A DNA stretch of 64,000 bases from CAZUDI01 sp964618975 (GTDB lineage: Bacteria; Desulfobacterota; Desulfomonilia; UBA1062). The stretch spans positions 76,042 to 140,041 of the forward strand of contig CAZUDI010000004.1 in NCBI GenBank assembly GCA_964618975.1, written 5' to 3'. The notes beneath the pieces were generated by a model. The model searched no databases. It saw nothing but the letters and a program-made list of their open reading frames with translations, and was not told the DNA's origin. The position numbers and the translations under genes were made by a program. Shown here in pieces: positions 29,414-37,591 of the stretch (positions are counted from its first letter, which is position 1; every line of letters starts with the position of its first letter).

Positions 29414-29801
29414 ATGCTTGATTTTGCCATTGGCCTCGCCCGGGAGGTAGGCCGTTTCATCCTCGAACACACACACCGAATTGTGCATCGAACACAAGGG
29501 TCCAAGAGATGTGTTTTCGCCGGAGGACATAGCCACGCAGCGCCTGGTGGTGGGACGCATCGCGCGCAGGCCTTCCCGCGACATGGCATCCTGGCGGAGG
29601 AGGGTTTTCGTCGCCAGGGAACAGGCGACCTTCTCTGGCTGGTCGATCCGCTCGACGGCACCACAAACTATGTCCACGGTCTGCCGATTGTTTTGCGTTT
29701 CTCTAGCGCTTATGCGGGCAGGTGAGGGCTATGATCTTTTTGGCACAACCATTCTGGCCTCGAAGGGACTGATCCATGATAAACGTCGCGCCCTCCTGTA
29801 G
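29414..29801 (+). pseudogene. Decayed inositol-monophosphatase (SuhB-like) gene
   Basis: Fragments of one IMPase-family protein appear in alternating frames. Frame 1 gives the N-terminus (LDFAIGLAREVGRFILEH) and later HGILAEEGF and the hallmark DPLDGTTNYVHGLP. A second frame gives KGPRDVFSPEDIATQRL between them, and later CVSLALMRAGE joined directly to a C-terminus-like end, GTTILASKGLIHDK. At least three frame changes are needed, and about 130 residues between the last two pieces are missing (family length about 265). It cannot encode an active phosphatase. The end overlaps the tatD start. Confidence 0.85.
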
Positions 29802-30597
29802 GGACACCCTGGTGGACTCACACTGCCATCTGCACTTCGCGGCCTTTGATGGCGATCGGGAGGCGGTCCTGGAAAGGGCCCGTCGATGTGGGGTAGCGAC
29901 CCTCATGTGTGTGGGTGTCGACCCGGAGGATTCCCGGCGGGCCATTGATGTGGCCACGCACTTCCGCGGTGTATGGGCCTCGGTCGGCATTCATCCGCAG
30001 TTGGCCCTGAGTTATGGCCCGGCACAGGTGCGGGATCTGGCCGCACAGGTGCAGTCGAGCGGGGGGCGGGTTGTCGCCGTCGGCGAGACGGGCTTTGACC
30101 TGTATCGCACCCCCAAGAGCGCTCCACAGCAGGAGGCCCTGTTCATCGCCCATATAGAGCTGGCCAGGAGGCTCGGTCTGCCGCTGATCATTCATGACCG
30201 CGAGGCCCATACACAGACCCTGAGGGTTCTCGACGCCCACACGGCCTGGTCGCTCGGCGGGGTTATCCACTGCTTTTCAGGGGATCGGGCCCTGGCCGAG
30301 AACGTCACGGACAGGGGTTTCCTGCTTTCCGTCTCGGGGGTGGTGACATACCGGCGCGCCGAAAGGCTCAGGGAGGCCGTGGCCCACACCCCACTGACAC
30401 ACCTGCTCGTTGAAACCGATGCCCCATACCTCACCCCGCTTTCGCATCAGGGTCAGCGCAATGAGCCGGCCTTCGTGGGGGAGACCCTGGAGGCGGTGGC
30501 GCGGATCAAGGGGGTTGATCCTGAGGAGATGGCCCGTATTACCCAAGATAATTTTAAGCGGGTTTTCCTTTCCAAGGCGAAAGGGAGACCCCTATGA
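29776..30597 (+). CDS. tatD: TatD-family metal-dependent hydrolase (3'-5' exonuclease/DNase)
   Basis: The 273-residue TIM-barrel protein has the metal-binding DSHCHLHF, GETGFDLYR (Glu ligand), HCFSGD and the final VETDAPYLTP. TatD proteins act as magnesium-dependent DNases in repair or DNA turnover. The ATG at 29776 is seven bases after AAGGGA, both of which lie inside the remains of the suhB-like gene. It overlaps or abuts yjbQ. Confidence 0.92.
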   Translation: MINVAPSCRDTLVDSHCHLHFAAFDGDREAVLERARRCGVATLMCVGVDPEDSRRAIDVATHFRGVWASVGIHPQLALSYGPAQVRDLAAQVQSSGGRVVAVGETGFDLYRTPKSAPQQEALFIAHIELARRLGLPLIIHDREAHTQTLRVLDAHTAWSLGGVIHCFSGDRALAENVTDRGFLLSVSGVVTYRRAERLREAVAHTPLTHLLVETDAPYLTPLSHQGQRNEPAFVGETLEAVARIKGVDPEEMARITQDNFKRVFLSKAKGRPL

Positions 30598-30611
30598 CGG
30601 GAGGGGGAAGC

Positions 30612-31010
30612 ATGATTAAGCGACTGGAGGTCAAGACGACGGCGCCGCAACAACTGATAGACATCAGCTCTCAGGTGAAGGCCGCGGTGCGGTTGGAAAA
30701 GATGTGGTCCGGCCTGATCGTTGTATATGTACCACACACCACCTGCGGGATAACCATCAATGAAAATGCCGATCCGGATGTGCGTGAGGACATCATCGAT
30801 GCCCTGGAAGGGATCGTCCCCTCGAGTGCGACCTATCGCCATGCCGAAGGCAATGCCCACGCGCACATCAAGGCCTCCCTCACGGGTTCGAGTGTCAGTG
30901 TCTTCGTCGAGAGCTCGACGCTGGTGCTGGGGACCTGGCAAGGGATTTATCTGGCGGAGTTCGACGGCCCCAGGCAGCGCTCCCTCCTGATAAAGATGCT
31001 GCCGGACTGA
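30612..31010 (+). CDS. yjbQ: YjbQ / UPF0047 family protein
   Basis: At 132 residues this is a full-length UPF0047 protein with the family core YVPHTTCGITINENAD, the His-rich EGNAHAHIKASL and LGTWQGIYLAEFDGPR. Start 30612 is chosen because GGGAGGGGG ends four bases before it; an ATG at 30594 overlaps the tatD stop and would add six residues. Some members have weak thiamine-phosphate synthase activity, but the physiological role is unsettled. Confidence 0.9.
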   Translation: MIKRLEVKTTAPQQLIDISSQVKAAVRLEKMWSGLIVVYVPHTTCGITINENADPDVREDIIDALEGIVPSSATYRHAEGNAHAHIKASLTGSSVSVFVESSTLVLGTWQGIYLAEFDGPRQRSLLIKMLPD

Positions 31011-31017
31011 AGAAAAA

Positions 31018-31040
31018 GACCTTTCCTCTGAAGGAAGGTC
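31018..31040. terminator. Hairpin after yjbQ
   Basis: GACCTTTCCT pairs with AGGAAGGTC with one bulge. On the plus strand no U tract follows; on the minus strand the hairpin is followed by TTTTTC. It stands seven bases after the yjbQ stop and before the tRNA promoter, so it may limit read-through. Confidence 0.4.
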
Positions 31041-31068
31041 CGGCACCAGAAGAGGGGCCAAAGACTAG

Positions 31069-31098
31069 TTGACAAACCCCAAGTCCATATTCTATTAG
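31069..31098 (+). promoter_or_regulatory. Predicted promoter of tRNA-Gly
   Basis: TTGACA at 31069-31074 and TATTAG at 31093-31098, spacer 18. The predicted transcript starts about four bases before the mature tRNA. Confidence 0.75.
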
Positions 31099-31108
31099 GT
31101 GTAGGCGT

Positions 31109-31184
31109 GCGGGCATAACTCAGTTGGTAGAGTGTCAGCTTCCCAAGCTGAATGTCGCGGGTTCGAGCCCCGTTGCCCGCTCCA
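31109..31184 (+). tRNA. tRNA-Gly, anticodon CCC
   Basis: A complete 76-base cloverleaf: acceptor GCGGGCA/TGCCCGC, D stem ACTC/GAGT, anticodon stem TCAGC/GCTGA with loop TTCCCAA (anticodon CCC at 31142-31144), T stem GCGGG/CCCGT with loop TTCGAGC, discriminator T and an encoded CCA. It reads GGG. Confidence 0.95.
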
Positions 31185-31220
31185 CTTAAGGGAGTGAATA
31201 CGGAACGTGGGAGGGGAGAA

Positions 31221-31246
31221 AAGTGGGCGTTAGCCCACTTTTTTGT
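31221..31246 (+). terminator. Terminator between tRNA-Gly and rimP
   Basis: The perfect eight-base stem AAGTGGGC (31221-31228) / GCCCACTT (31233-31240) has a GTTA loop and is followed by TTTTG. It fits an intrinsic terminator for the tRNA, or an attenuator in front of rimP, whose ATG is only 11 bases further on. Confidence 0.85.
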
Positions 31247-31251
31247 TTCAT

Positions 31252-31692
31252 ATGCGTGAGAGAGAACTCACAGATACGGTGCGAGATCTCGTGAGGCCGG
31301 AGATCGCCATGATGGGGCTGGATCTGATCGAGCTCAGCTTCGACGGCGGGGTTCTGCGCATCACCATCGACAAGCCGGGCGGGGTGAGTATGGAGGACTG
31401 TGTGGCGGTGAACCGGCGTGTGGGGCTACTGCTGGATGCCGAAGACCCCATTCCGGGTTCATATCGGCTGGAGGTTTCGTCGCCGGGACTGACGCGTCGC
31501 CTGAAGACCGCCGAGGAGTTTGCTCATTTTAGCGGGAGGTGGATCAAGATTCGTTGCTCGGATCGCTTCTACCGTGGTATTCTTGCGGGGATTGAGGGGG
31601 AGGACGTAATCGTGAACATCGAGGGCTCAGAGGTGCGTATACCACTACAAGCGATAGTGAAGGCAAATCTCGACTTCGAATTTAGGGAGTAG
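31252..31692 (+). CDS. rimP: Ribosome maturation factor RimP
   Basis: This 146-residue RimP protein assists 30S subunit maturation. Family stretches are GLDLIELSF, RITIDKPGGVSMEDCVAVNR and YRLEVSSPGLTRRL. Start 31252 (MRERELTDTVRD) fits the family. A TTG at 31243 would add three residues but lies inside the T tract of the preceding terminator. No Shine-Dalgarno sequence exists between the hairpin and the ATG. It is followed by nusA after two bases. Confidence 0.92.
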   Translation: MRERELTDTVRDLVRPEIAMMGLDLIELSFDGGVLRITIDKPGGVSMEDCVAVNRRVGLLLDAEDPIPGSYRLEVSSPGLTRRLKTAEEFAHFSGRWIKIRCSDRFYRGILAGIEGEDVIVNIEGSEVRIPLQAIVKANLDFEFRE

Positions 31693-31694
31693 GT

Positions 31695-32933
31695 ATGGTT
31701 TTACATCTGTCTAAAGTGATAGAGATGATTGTCAAGGAAAAGGGCCTTCGCGAAGAGGATCTCGTTGCTGTGGTCGAGGCCGCGGTCGTGAGCGCGGCGA
31801 GAAAGGTGTACGGTGATTACGACAACATCGAGGCCCAGTACAACCCCGAACTCGATGAGATCGAGGTGTTTCAGTTCAAGGTGGTCTCTGAGACGATCGA
31901 GGATGCCAATTTGCAGATCAGCCGACAGGAGGCACACAAGCTCGACCCCAGCTGTGAGATCGGCGATGAGCTAGGGGAAAAGCTCGACGCCTCGCGTCTG
32001 GGCAGGATTGCCGCCCAGAGCGCCAAACAGGTGATCGTCCAGAAGGTCAAGGAGGCCGAGCGGGATGCGGTGTTTCAGGAATTTATCGACCGCAAGGGCG
32101 AGATCGTTTCGGGCTTCGTGCACCGCTTTGATCGCCGTGACGTCATCGTCAATCTGGGCAAGGCCGAGGCGATCCTCAAGGAAAAGGAGCAGATCCCCGG
32201 CGAGAATTTCCGGCGTGGTGACCGTATTCAGGCCTATATTTTTGATGTTACGCGCTCGCTGCGCAACCCGCAGATCGAGCTCTCACGAACCCATCCAAAA
32301 TTCGTAGTCAAGCTTTATGAGATGGAGGTTCCCGAGGTCACCGAGGGCATCGTCGAGATCGTGACCGTGGCGCGGGAGCCAGGGATCAGGGCCAAGATCG
32401 CCGTCAGGTCACACGATCCCAAGGTGGATCCGGTGGGGACCTGCGTGGGGGTCAAGGGTGCTCGCGTGCAGAACATCATCCAGGAGCTCAGGGGAGAACG
32501 CCAGGACATCGTGGTGTGGTCGGAGGATCCGGTGCGCTTTGTGTGCAACGCCCTCAGCCCTGCGCGCGTTTCGAAGGTGATCGTGGACAAGTCGCTCCGC
32601 AGTATGGATGTGGTGGTGGACAACGATCAGCTGAGTCTGGCCATCGGCCGGCGGGGACAGAACGTGAGGTTGGTGGCCAAGCTCACGGGGTGGAAGATCG
32701 ACGTGCGCTCCGAGGGGACCGAGGAGGTGATCTCGTCCGAGGCCGAAAGGCGCTTCGCCGCCATCGACGGGGTCGATGCGGAACTCGAAGAGGCCCTGGT
32801 GGAAGGGGGGTACAAGTCCCTGGAGGATCTGGCCCAGGCCAAGACGGAAGATCTGATAGAATTCGAAGGGATCGATGAGGAGCAGGCTCAGCATATCATT
32901 GACAAGGCAACGGCGGGAGTGAATGAGAAGTAG
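31695..32933 (+). CDS. nusA: Transcription termination/antitermination protein NusA
   Basis: The 412-residue protein has the N-terminal RNA-polymerase-binding domain, an S1 domain (about 135-195, GFVHRFDRRDVIVNLGKAEA), and two KH domains (VGVKGARVQNIIQELRGE, then LAIGRRGQNVRLVAKL). One helix-hairpin-helix segment lies at the end (residues about 365-410). It lacks the two acidic repeats of E. coli NusA, as is usual outside gammaproteobacteria. It is in the conserved rimP-nusA-infB operon. Confidence 0.96.
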   Translation: MVLHLSKVIEMIVKEKGLREEDLVAVVEAAVVSAARKVYGDYDNIEAQYNPELDEIEVFQFKVVSETIEDANLQISRQEAHKLDPSCEIGDELGEKLDASRLGRIAAQSAKQVIVQKVKEAERDAVFQEFIDRKGEIVSGFVHRFDRRDVIVNLGKAEAILKEKEQIPGENFRRGDRIQAYIFDVTRSLRNPQIELSRTHPKFVVKLYEMEVPEVTEGIVEIVTVAREPGIRAKIAVRSHDPKVDPVGTCVGVKGARVQNIIQELRGERQDIVVWSEDPVRFVCNALSPARVSKVIVDKSLRSMDVVVDNDQLSLAIGRRGQNVRLVAKLTGWKIDVRSEGTEEVISSEAERRFAAIDGVDAELEEALVEGGYKSLEDLAQAKTEDLIEFEGIDEEQAQHIIDKATAGVNEK

Positions 32934-33474
32934 CAGCGGACCTCGACGGCAATGCATCGGATGCAGGCGAGTGTTCCCCAAAGGGGAGCTGCTGCGCATG
33001 GTGAAAGGGAGTCACGGCACGGTGATCTTCGATGTAAGGTATACCCAGCAGGGCCGGGGTTTCTATCTCTGTCCGGACAAGGGCTGTGTGCAGAAGGCCT
33101 CCAAGGGAAGCAGGCTCAGGCCGTGCATGTCGTCCAAGGGCGATGAAGCCGCCTTTGTGGGCCGGATAAATACGGCCTTGTCGGAGGCAGTTACCGCCTC
33201 CCTCAAGCAGTATGCCCGCATGGGATGCTTCAAGGAATGGGACGGCCTTGAGAGAGAGGATCTCGTCCTCGTTCCGGAGGGGCTTCCCGAAGGGGAGAAG
33301 GCCTTCCTGCAGGCTGAGGCACGCGGGAAGGGTGCCCGGGTGTTCCTCCTTCCCACAGCGCTCATTGCACGCTCTTCACAATGTGTTATCGCGCATGCGG
33401 TGCCAGGCAAGGCTGCGTTTGTGAGGAATGTGAGGTTCATAGAAAGGCTGTCTGGTAAGGGGCTTGACATATGA
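32923..33474 (+). CDS. YlxR (DUF448) fused to an L7Ae-like domain
   Basis: Residues 1-85 are a YlxR domain (GPRRQCIGCRRVFPKGELLR, QGRGFYLCPDKGCVQKA), a putative RNA-binding fold. Residues about 90-180 look like an L7Ae/L30e-type RNA-binding domain (GEKAFLQAEARGKGARVFLL), normally a separate gene (ylxQ) in Firmicutes. The gene overlaps nusA by 11 bases and infB by four (ATGA). A role with RNA or the ribosome is inferred from fold and operon. Confidence 0.85.
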   Translation: MRSSSGPRRQCIGCRRVFPKGELLRMVKGSHGTVIFDVRYTQQGRGFYLCPDKGCVQKASKGSRLRPCMSSKGDEAAFVGRINTALSEAVTASLKQYARMGCFKEWDGLEREDLVLVPEGLPEGEKAFLQAEARGKGARVFLLPTALIARSSQCVIAHAVPGKAAFVRNVRFIERLSGKGLDI

Positions 33475-36044
33475 AAAAGATGCGGGTGTTTGAATTAGCA
33501 AAAAAACTAGCCATAGACTCCAAGGAACTCCTGAAGATCGCCAAGGATCTTGCCATCTCCGTTGAGAACAACATGAGCATGCTCGATATTCATGACATCG
33601 AGCGCATTCGGAAACGGGTATCCAAAGAGGCGCAGGAGCAGGAGGAGTCCAAACCGGAAGAGGCCTTTGTGGAAGAACGCGTGAGCTCCAAGGTTATCCG
33701 CCGCAGGGCACGCGTGAAAACCGAAGCCGAGGAGCCGGTGCCACCCGCGGATATCCAGGAACAGACCGCCGCCGAAGACGCGCAACCGGAGCTCATATCC
33801 GAGGCCCGGGAGGCCGCGCCGACACCCGTACCGCAGGAATCCGGTGCCGAGGAGATACTGCAGGAAAGGCCCCGGGAAGAGGCGGCACCGGAGGAGATCC
33901 CGCTCGAAGAGCCCCTGGCCGAAGAGGCGCCGGCAGAGCCTTTGAGCCAGAAGCCGGAAGAGAAAGTCGAGATCGGCCCTGAGGTACCCGTCGAGGCCCC
34001 CGCGGACGAGACGAAGAAGGCCGAGACCGAAAAGGCCGAGGCAGAGGATAAGGCCAAAAAGAAGGAAAAGAAGAAGGGCAAGAAGACCAAGGAAGAGGAA
34101 CCGGTCGTGGAGCCTACGGCCGAACGGGCGCGGGCCGCGAAGAAGGCGCCGGTCAAGGGCAAGGAAAAGCAGGTCTATACCCAGGCGGAACTCTATGGGG
34201 AAGGCCGGCACGCCTTTGGCAAGAAGGGGAAGCGCGGCCGCGAGCGCAAGGTGGCACTGGCACCGCAGAGCAGGAAGAAAAAGATCAAGATCGAGCGCAC
34301 CGTCAAGGTCGCCAATCTGGCCCAGGAGATGGGACTCAAGGCCGCTGCGGTCATCAAGGTGCTCATGGATCTGGGGATCATGGCCACTGTCAATCAGTAT
34401 ATCAGTGCGGAAGAGGCCCTGGTGGTGGCCACCGAGCTCGGCTTCGAGGTGGAGGAGATCAGGGACGAGATCCGGGATGATTATCTTTCCGCCCCGAGCT
34501 TTGATCCGGCCGACCTGAGTCCCCGCCCGCCCGTGGTCACGGTCATGGGACACGTTGATCACGGCAAGACCTCGCTTCTGGACGCCATCCGCAAGGAGAA
34601 CGTCACCGACAGTGAATTCGGTGGCATCACCCAGCACATTGGTGCCTATCAGGCCATCTGCAAGGGCAAGCCGATCACCTTCATCGATACCCCCGGACAC
34701 GAGGCCTTCACCTCCATGCGTGCTCGCGGGGCACAGGTCACGGACTTCGTGATCCTCGTGGTCGCGGCCGATGACGGCGTCATGGAGCAGACCAAGGAGG
34801 CCATCAACCATTCCAAGGCGGCCGAGATCCCGATTCTCGTGGCGATCAACAAGATCGACAAGGCCAATGCCAATCCCCAGCGGGTCAAGGAGCAGCTGAC
34901 CGAGTTCGGCCTTGTTCCAGAGGAATGGGGAGGAGAGACCATCTTCGTGGAGGTCTCGGCCAAGCAGCATCTCGGGATCGAGGATTTACTGGAGATGATC
35001 CTGCTACAGGCCGAGATCCTCGATATCAAGGCGGCACACGGCGGAGGGGCCCGCGGGGTCATCCTGGAATCCAAGCTCGACAAGAATCGGGGCCCCATGT
35101 GCACCCTGCTCGTCCAGCATGGAACCCTCAAGCGTGGTGATGTGTTCGTGATCGGAAACAGGTGGGGCAAGGCCCGGGCCATGTTCGACTTCCGCGGCAA
35201 GACCCTGGACGCCGCCCTTCCGGGCACACCCGTGGAACTGCTCGGTCTGAGCGATACGCCCTCGGCCGGCGATACCTTTTTTGTGGTCCCCAGCGAAAAG
35301 AAGGCCAAGGAGATCACGGCCTATCTTTCAGACACCGAGGATCAGGCGCGCATCCAGGGGGCCCAGCCCAAGACGCAGGTTACCCTGGAGGATCTCTACA
35401 GCCAGGTCAGGGAAGGCAGCCTCAAGGAGCTGAATCTGGTCATTAAGGGCGATGTGCACGGCACGGTGGAGGCGATCGTGGGCTCGCTCGAGGGGATCAA
35501 CACCGGAGAGGAGCTGCGTATCAACGTGATCCATTCCGCCGTTGGCGGGATCACCGAAAACGACATCCTGCTGGCATCGACCTCCAAGGCGATTGTCATC
35601 GGATTCAACATCCGCCCCGAACCGACGGCCCGGGATCTGGCCAAGAAATATCATGTGGAGATCAAACTCTACACCATCATTTATGACCTGATCGAGGATA
35701 TCAAACAGGCCCTCAAGGGAATGCTCGAACCGGTATATGAGGAAGTCGTGCAGGGTCGGGCCGAGGTCAGGGATATCTTCAAGGTTCCCAAGATCGGTGT
35801 CATTGCCGGCTGTATGGTGACCGACGGGAAGATGATGCGCGGGGCGCATGTCCGTCTGATCAGAGACAATGTTGTGGTGCACAATGGAACGGTTGATTCG
35901 CTGAAAAGGTTCAAGGATGATGCCCGGGAGGTGGCCTCGGGATATGAGTGTGGTATCGGCCTGGGGAGCTTCAACGACATCAAGGTGGGCGATGTCATCG
36001 AGTCGTATGTGCAGGAGGAGCGGGAGAGAGAGACGACGTGGTGA
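33471..36044 (+). CDS. infB: Translation initiation factor IF-2
   Basis: The 857-residue protein begins with an IF2_N domain (MRVFELAKKLAIDSKELLKI). A long Glu/Pro/Ala- then Lys-rich linker (about 55-260) and a second IF2_N unit (about 275-325) follow. The GTPase domain starts at about residue 355: GHVDHGKTSLLD, DTPGHEAF and NKID. Domains II, III and IV follow to the end, with the C-terminal GMLEPVYEEVVQGRAEVR region. IF-2 places initiator tRNA on the ribosome. Confidence 0.96.
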   Translation: MKKMRVFELAKKLAIDSKELLKIAKDLAISVENNMSMLDIHDIERIRKRVSKEAQEQEESKPEEAFVEERVSSKVIRRRARVKTEAEEPVPPADIQEQTAAEDAQPELISEAREAAPTPVPQESGAEEILQERPREEAAPEEIPLEEPLAEEAPAEPLSQKPEEKVEIGPEVPVEAPADETKKAETEKAEAEDKAKKKEKKKGKKTKEEEPVVEPTAERARAAKKAPVKGKEKQVYTQAELYGEGRHAFGKKGKRGRERKVALAPQSRKKKIKIERTVKVANLAQEMGLKAAAVIKVLMDLGIMATVNQYISAEEALVVATELGFEVEEIRDEIRDDYLSAPSFDPADLSPRPPVVTVMGHVDHGKTSLLDAIRKENVTDSEFGGITQHIGAYQAICKGKPITFIDTPGHEAFTSMRARGAQVTDFVILVVAADDGVMEQTKEAINHSKAAEIPILVAINKIDKANANPQRVKEQLTEFGLVPEEWGGETIFVEVSAKQHLGIEDLLEMILLQAEILDIKAAHGGGARGVILESKLDKNRGPMCTLLVQHGTLKRGDVFVIGNRWGKARAMFDFRGKTLDAALPGTPVELLGLSDTPSAGDTFFVVPSEKKAKEITAYLSDTEDQARIQGAQPKTQVTLEDLYSQVREGSLKELNLVIKGDVHGTVEAIVGSLEGINTGEELRINVIHSAVGGITENDILLASTSKAIVIGFNIRPEPTARDLAKKYHVEIKLYTIIYDLIEDIKQALKGMLEPVYEEVVQGRAEVRDIFKVPKIGVIAGCMVTDGKMMRGAHVRLIRDNVVVHNGTVDSLKRFKDDAREVASGYECGIGLGSFNDIKVGDVIESYVQEERERETTW

Positions 36045-36322
36045 TCGGGATTCTCAAGGTGCGGATGCGCATCATGGGCGCGATGTCGCTCAAGGAGAAA
36101 CGCAAGACACTCAAGTCCCTCAAGGATCGGATGAAGAACATGAATATTTCCATCGCCGAGGTGGACGATCAGGATCTCTGGCAGGCCTCGACCCTAGGGC
36201 TCGCCGCCGTCAGCAACGAGGCCGCGCATATCAATGCCCTCCTGGACAAGGTCATGTACTCCATCAATGCCCATGGTGATGTGGAGATTCTGGACAGTCA
36301 TATCGAGATCATGCACGTATGA
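36041..36322 (+). CDS. YlxP-like / DUF503 protein
   Basis: This 93-residue protein uses a GTG at 36041 overlapping the infB stop; a GTG one codon earlier is equally open. The core ILKVRMRIMGAMSLKEKRKT and SNEAAHINALLDKV match DUF503, a small ferredoxin-fold family nearly always between infB and rbfA. No function is established. Confidence 0.85.
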   Translation: MIGILKVRMRIMGAMSLKEKRKTLKSLKDRMKNMNISIAEVDDQDLWQASTLGLAAVSNEAAHINALLDKVMYSINAHGDVEILDSHIEIMHV

Positions 36323-36681
36323 AACGGCTTACTATTCGTCAGGCACGCGTGGGGGACCTCCTCAAACAGACCATCGCGGAACTGATCCTGAGACGCGTCA
36401 AGGATCCGAGGGTGGAGGGGGTCATCATCACCGAGGTGGAGGTGAGCGTCGATCTCAAACTGGCCCATGTCTATTTCTGCATCCATGATGCCGACAGGAT
36501 CGCCGCGGCCCATGAAGGGCTTGAGCGCGCGGAAGGGTTTCTGCACCGCGAACTCCTGAAGACGCTGCGCATGAAGACGGTGCCGCGCCTCTCCTTCAGC
36601 TACGACCCCTCTTTCGATTACGGTTCACGCATCGACGAGATCCTGGACGGCATAGCACATGATGAAGACCCGCATCGCTGA
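36319..36681 (+). CDS. rbfA: Ribosome-binding factor A
   Basis: This 120-residue single KH-like domain protein starts with RVGDLLKQTIAELILRRVKDPRV and ends with the typical RLSFSYDPSFDYGSRIDEIL. It assists late 30S assembly. It overlaps both neighbours (ATGA with DUF503; 23 bases with nrnA). Confidence 0.94.
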   Translation: MKRLTIRQARVGDLLKQTIAELILRRVKDPRVEGVIITEVEVSVDLKLAHVYFCIHDADRIAAAHEGLERAEGFLHRELLKTLRMKTVPRLSFSYDPSFDYGSRIDEILDGIAHDEDPHR

Positions 36682-37591
36682 GATCATCAGACGCCATCGG
36701 CGCTTTGACATCATTTCGCACGAGGGCCCGGATGCGGATGCGGTGGGATCCAGCCGGGGACTGGCCTTCGGCCTCCTGGCGTTGGGCAAGCAGGTGCGGC
36801 TGCTCTATCCGACACAGGTGCCCGCTTCCCTTGAACTGACCGCCGCGCCGCGGGGTGATATGCCAGGGGAGGCGGAGGTCACACTCCTGGTGGATGTTTC
36901 GGGCCGGTCCCTGCTGGGGGATCTCGTGCCTAAGGGCACTACCGTGGTGATCGATCACCACAAGAGCAACGCCGGCTTCGGGGATGTATGGTGGGTCGAG
37001 CCAGGCATGTCGAGTGCCTCCGAAATGGTCTATGAGTTGCTCTCCGAGCTGGGCGCTCCTGTGGATGCGACCATCGCCACCAACCTCTATATGGGCATTT
37101 TCGGGGACACGGGCGGATTCATGCACGCCAACACCACCCCGCGGGTCTTTGCTATCGCACATGAGCTGTGCCGTGCAGGTGCTGATCCCCATTTCATTGC
37201 CTACCGTATGAAGAAGTGTCGATCTCTGGGCTACTTTCAGCTCCTGAGCCTGGTCATGGAACGGCTCACCATCCAGGATCGGGTCTATGGGAGCTACTTG
37301 ACGGAGCATGACATGATCCGTCTGGGTGCCCGCGCCGAGGACACCGCGGGGCTTGTCGAGGAGATGGCCTCGGTGGCGCATGCGGAGCTGAGCATCCTGC
37401 TCAAGGAACTGGATGCCGAGACCGTGCACTGTTCCATGCGCAGCAAGGACACGCGCGGGGCCCTGCTTACGGCACAGGCCTTCGGCGGGGGCGGGCACGA
37501 CCGGGCGGCGGGTTTCGTCAGCCAGGGCCGGGTCAGGGACCTGATGATCGAGGTGATCGAGGAAGGAGTAAAGTGGGCGCACACGGCGTAG
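36659..37591 (+). CDS. nrnA: DHH-family oligoribonuclease / pAp phosphatase (NrnA-like)
   Basis: This 310-residue protein has the DHH motifs SHEGPDADAVGSS, VDVSGR and VIDHHKS, and the DHHA1 substrate motif GGGGHDRAAG near the C-terminus. NrnA-like enzymes degrade nano-RNAs and dephosphorylate pAp. Bacteria with this gene often lack Orn. Two ATG codons stand at the start (36659, 36662). Confidence 0.92.
   Translation: MMKTRIAEIIRRHRRFDIISHEGPDADAVGSSRGLAFGLLALGKQVRLLYPTQVPASLELTAAPRGDMPGEAEVTLLVDVSGRSLLGDLVPKGTTVVIDHHKSNAGFGDVWWVEPGMSSASEMVYELLSELGAPVDATIATNLYMGIFGDTGGFMHANTTPRVFAIAHELCRAGADPHFIAYRMKKCRSLGYFQLLSLVMERLTIQDRVYGSYLTEHDMIRLGARAEDTAGLVEEMASVAHAELSILLKELDAETVHCSMRSKDTRGALLTAQAFGGGGHDRAAGFVSQGRVRDLMIEVIEEGVKWAHTA

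Noticed and set aside
33507..34970. 487-codon open frame on the minus strand opposite infB
   Set aside because: It is a shadow of the infB coding frame (Leu/Gly/Asp-His-rich) with no family resemblance.
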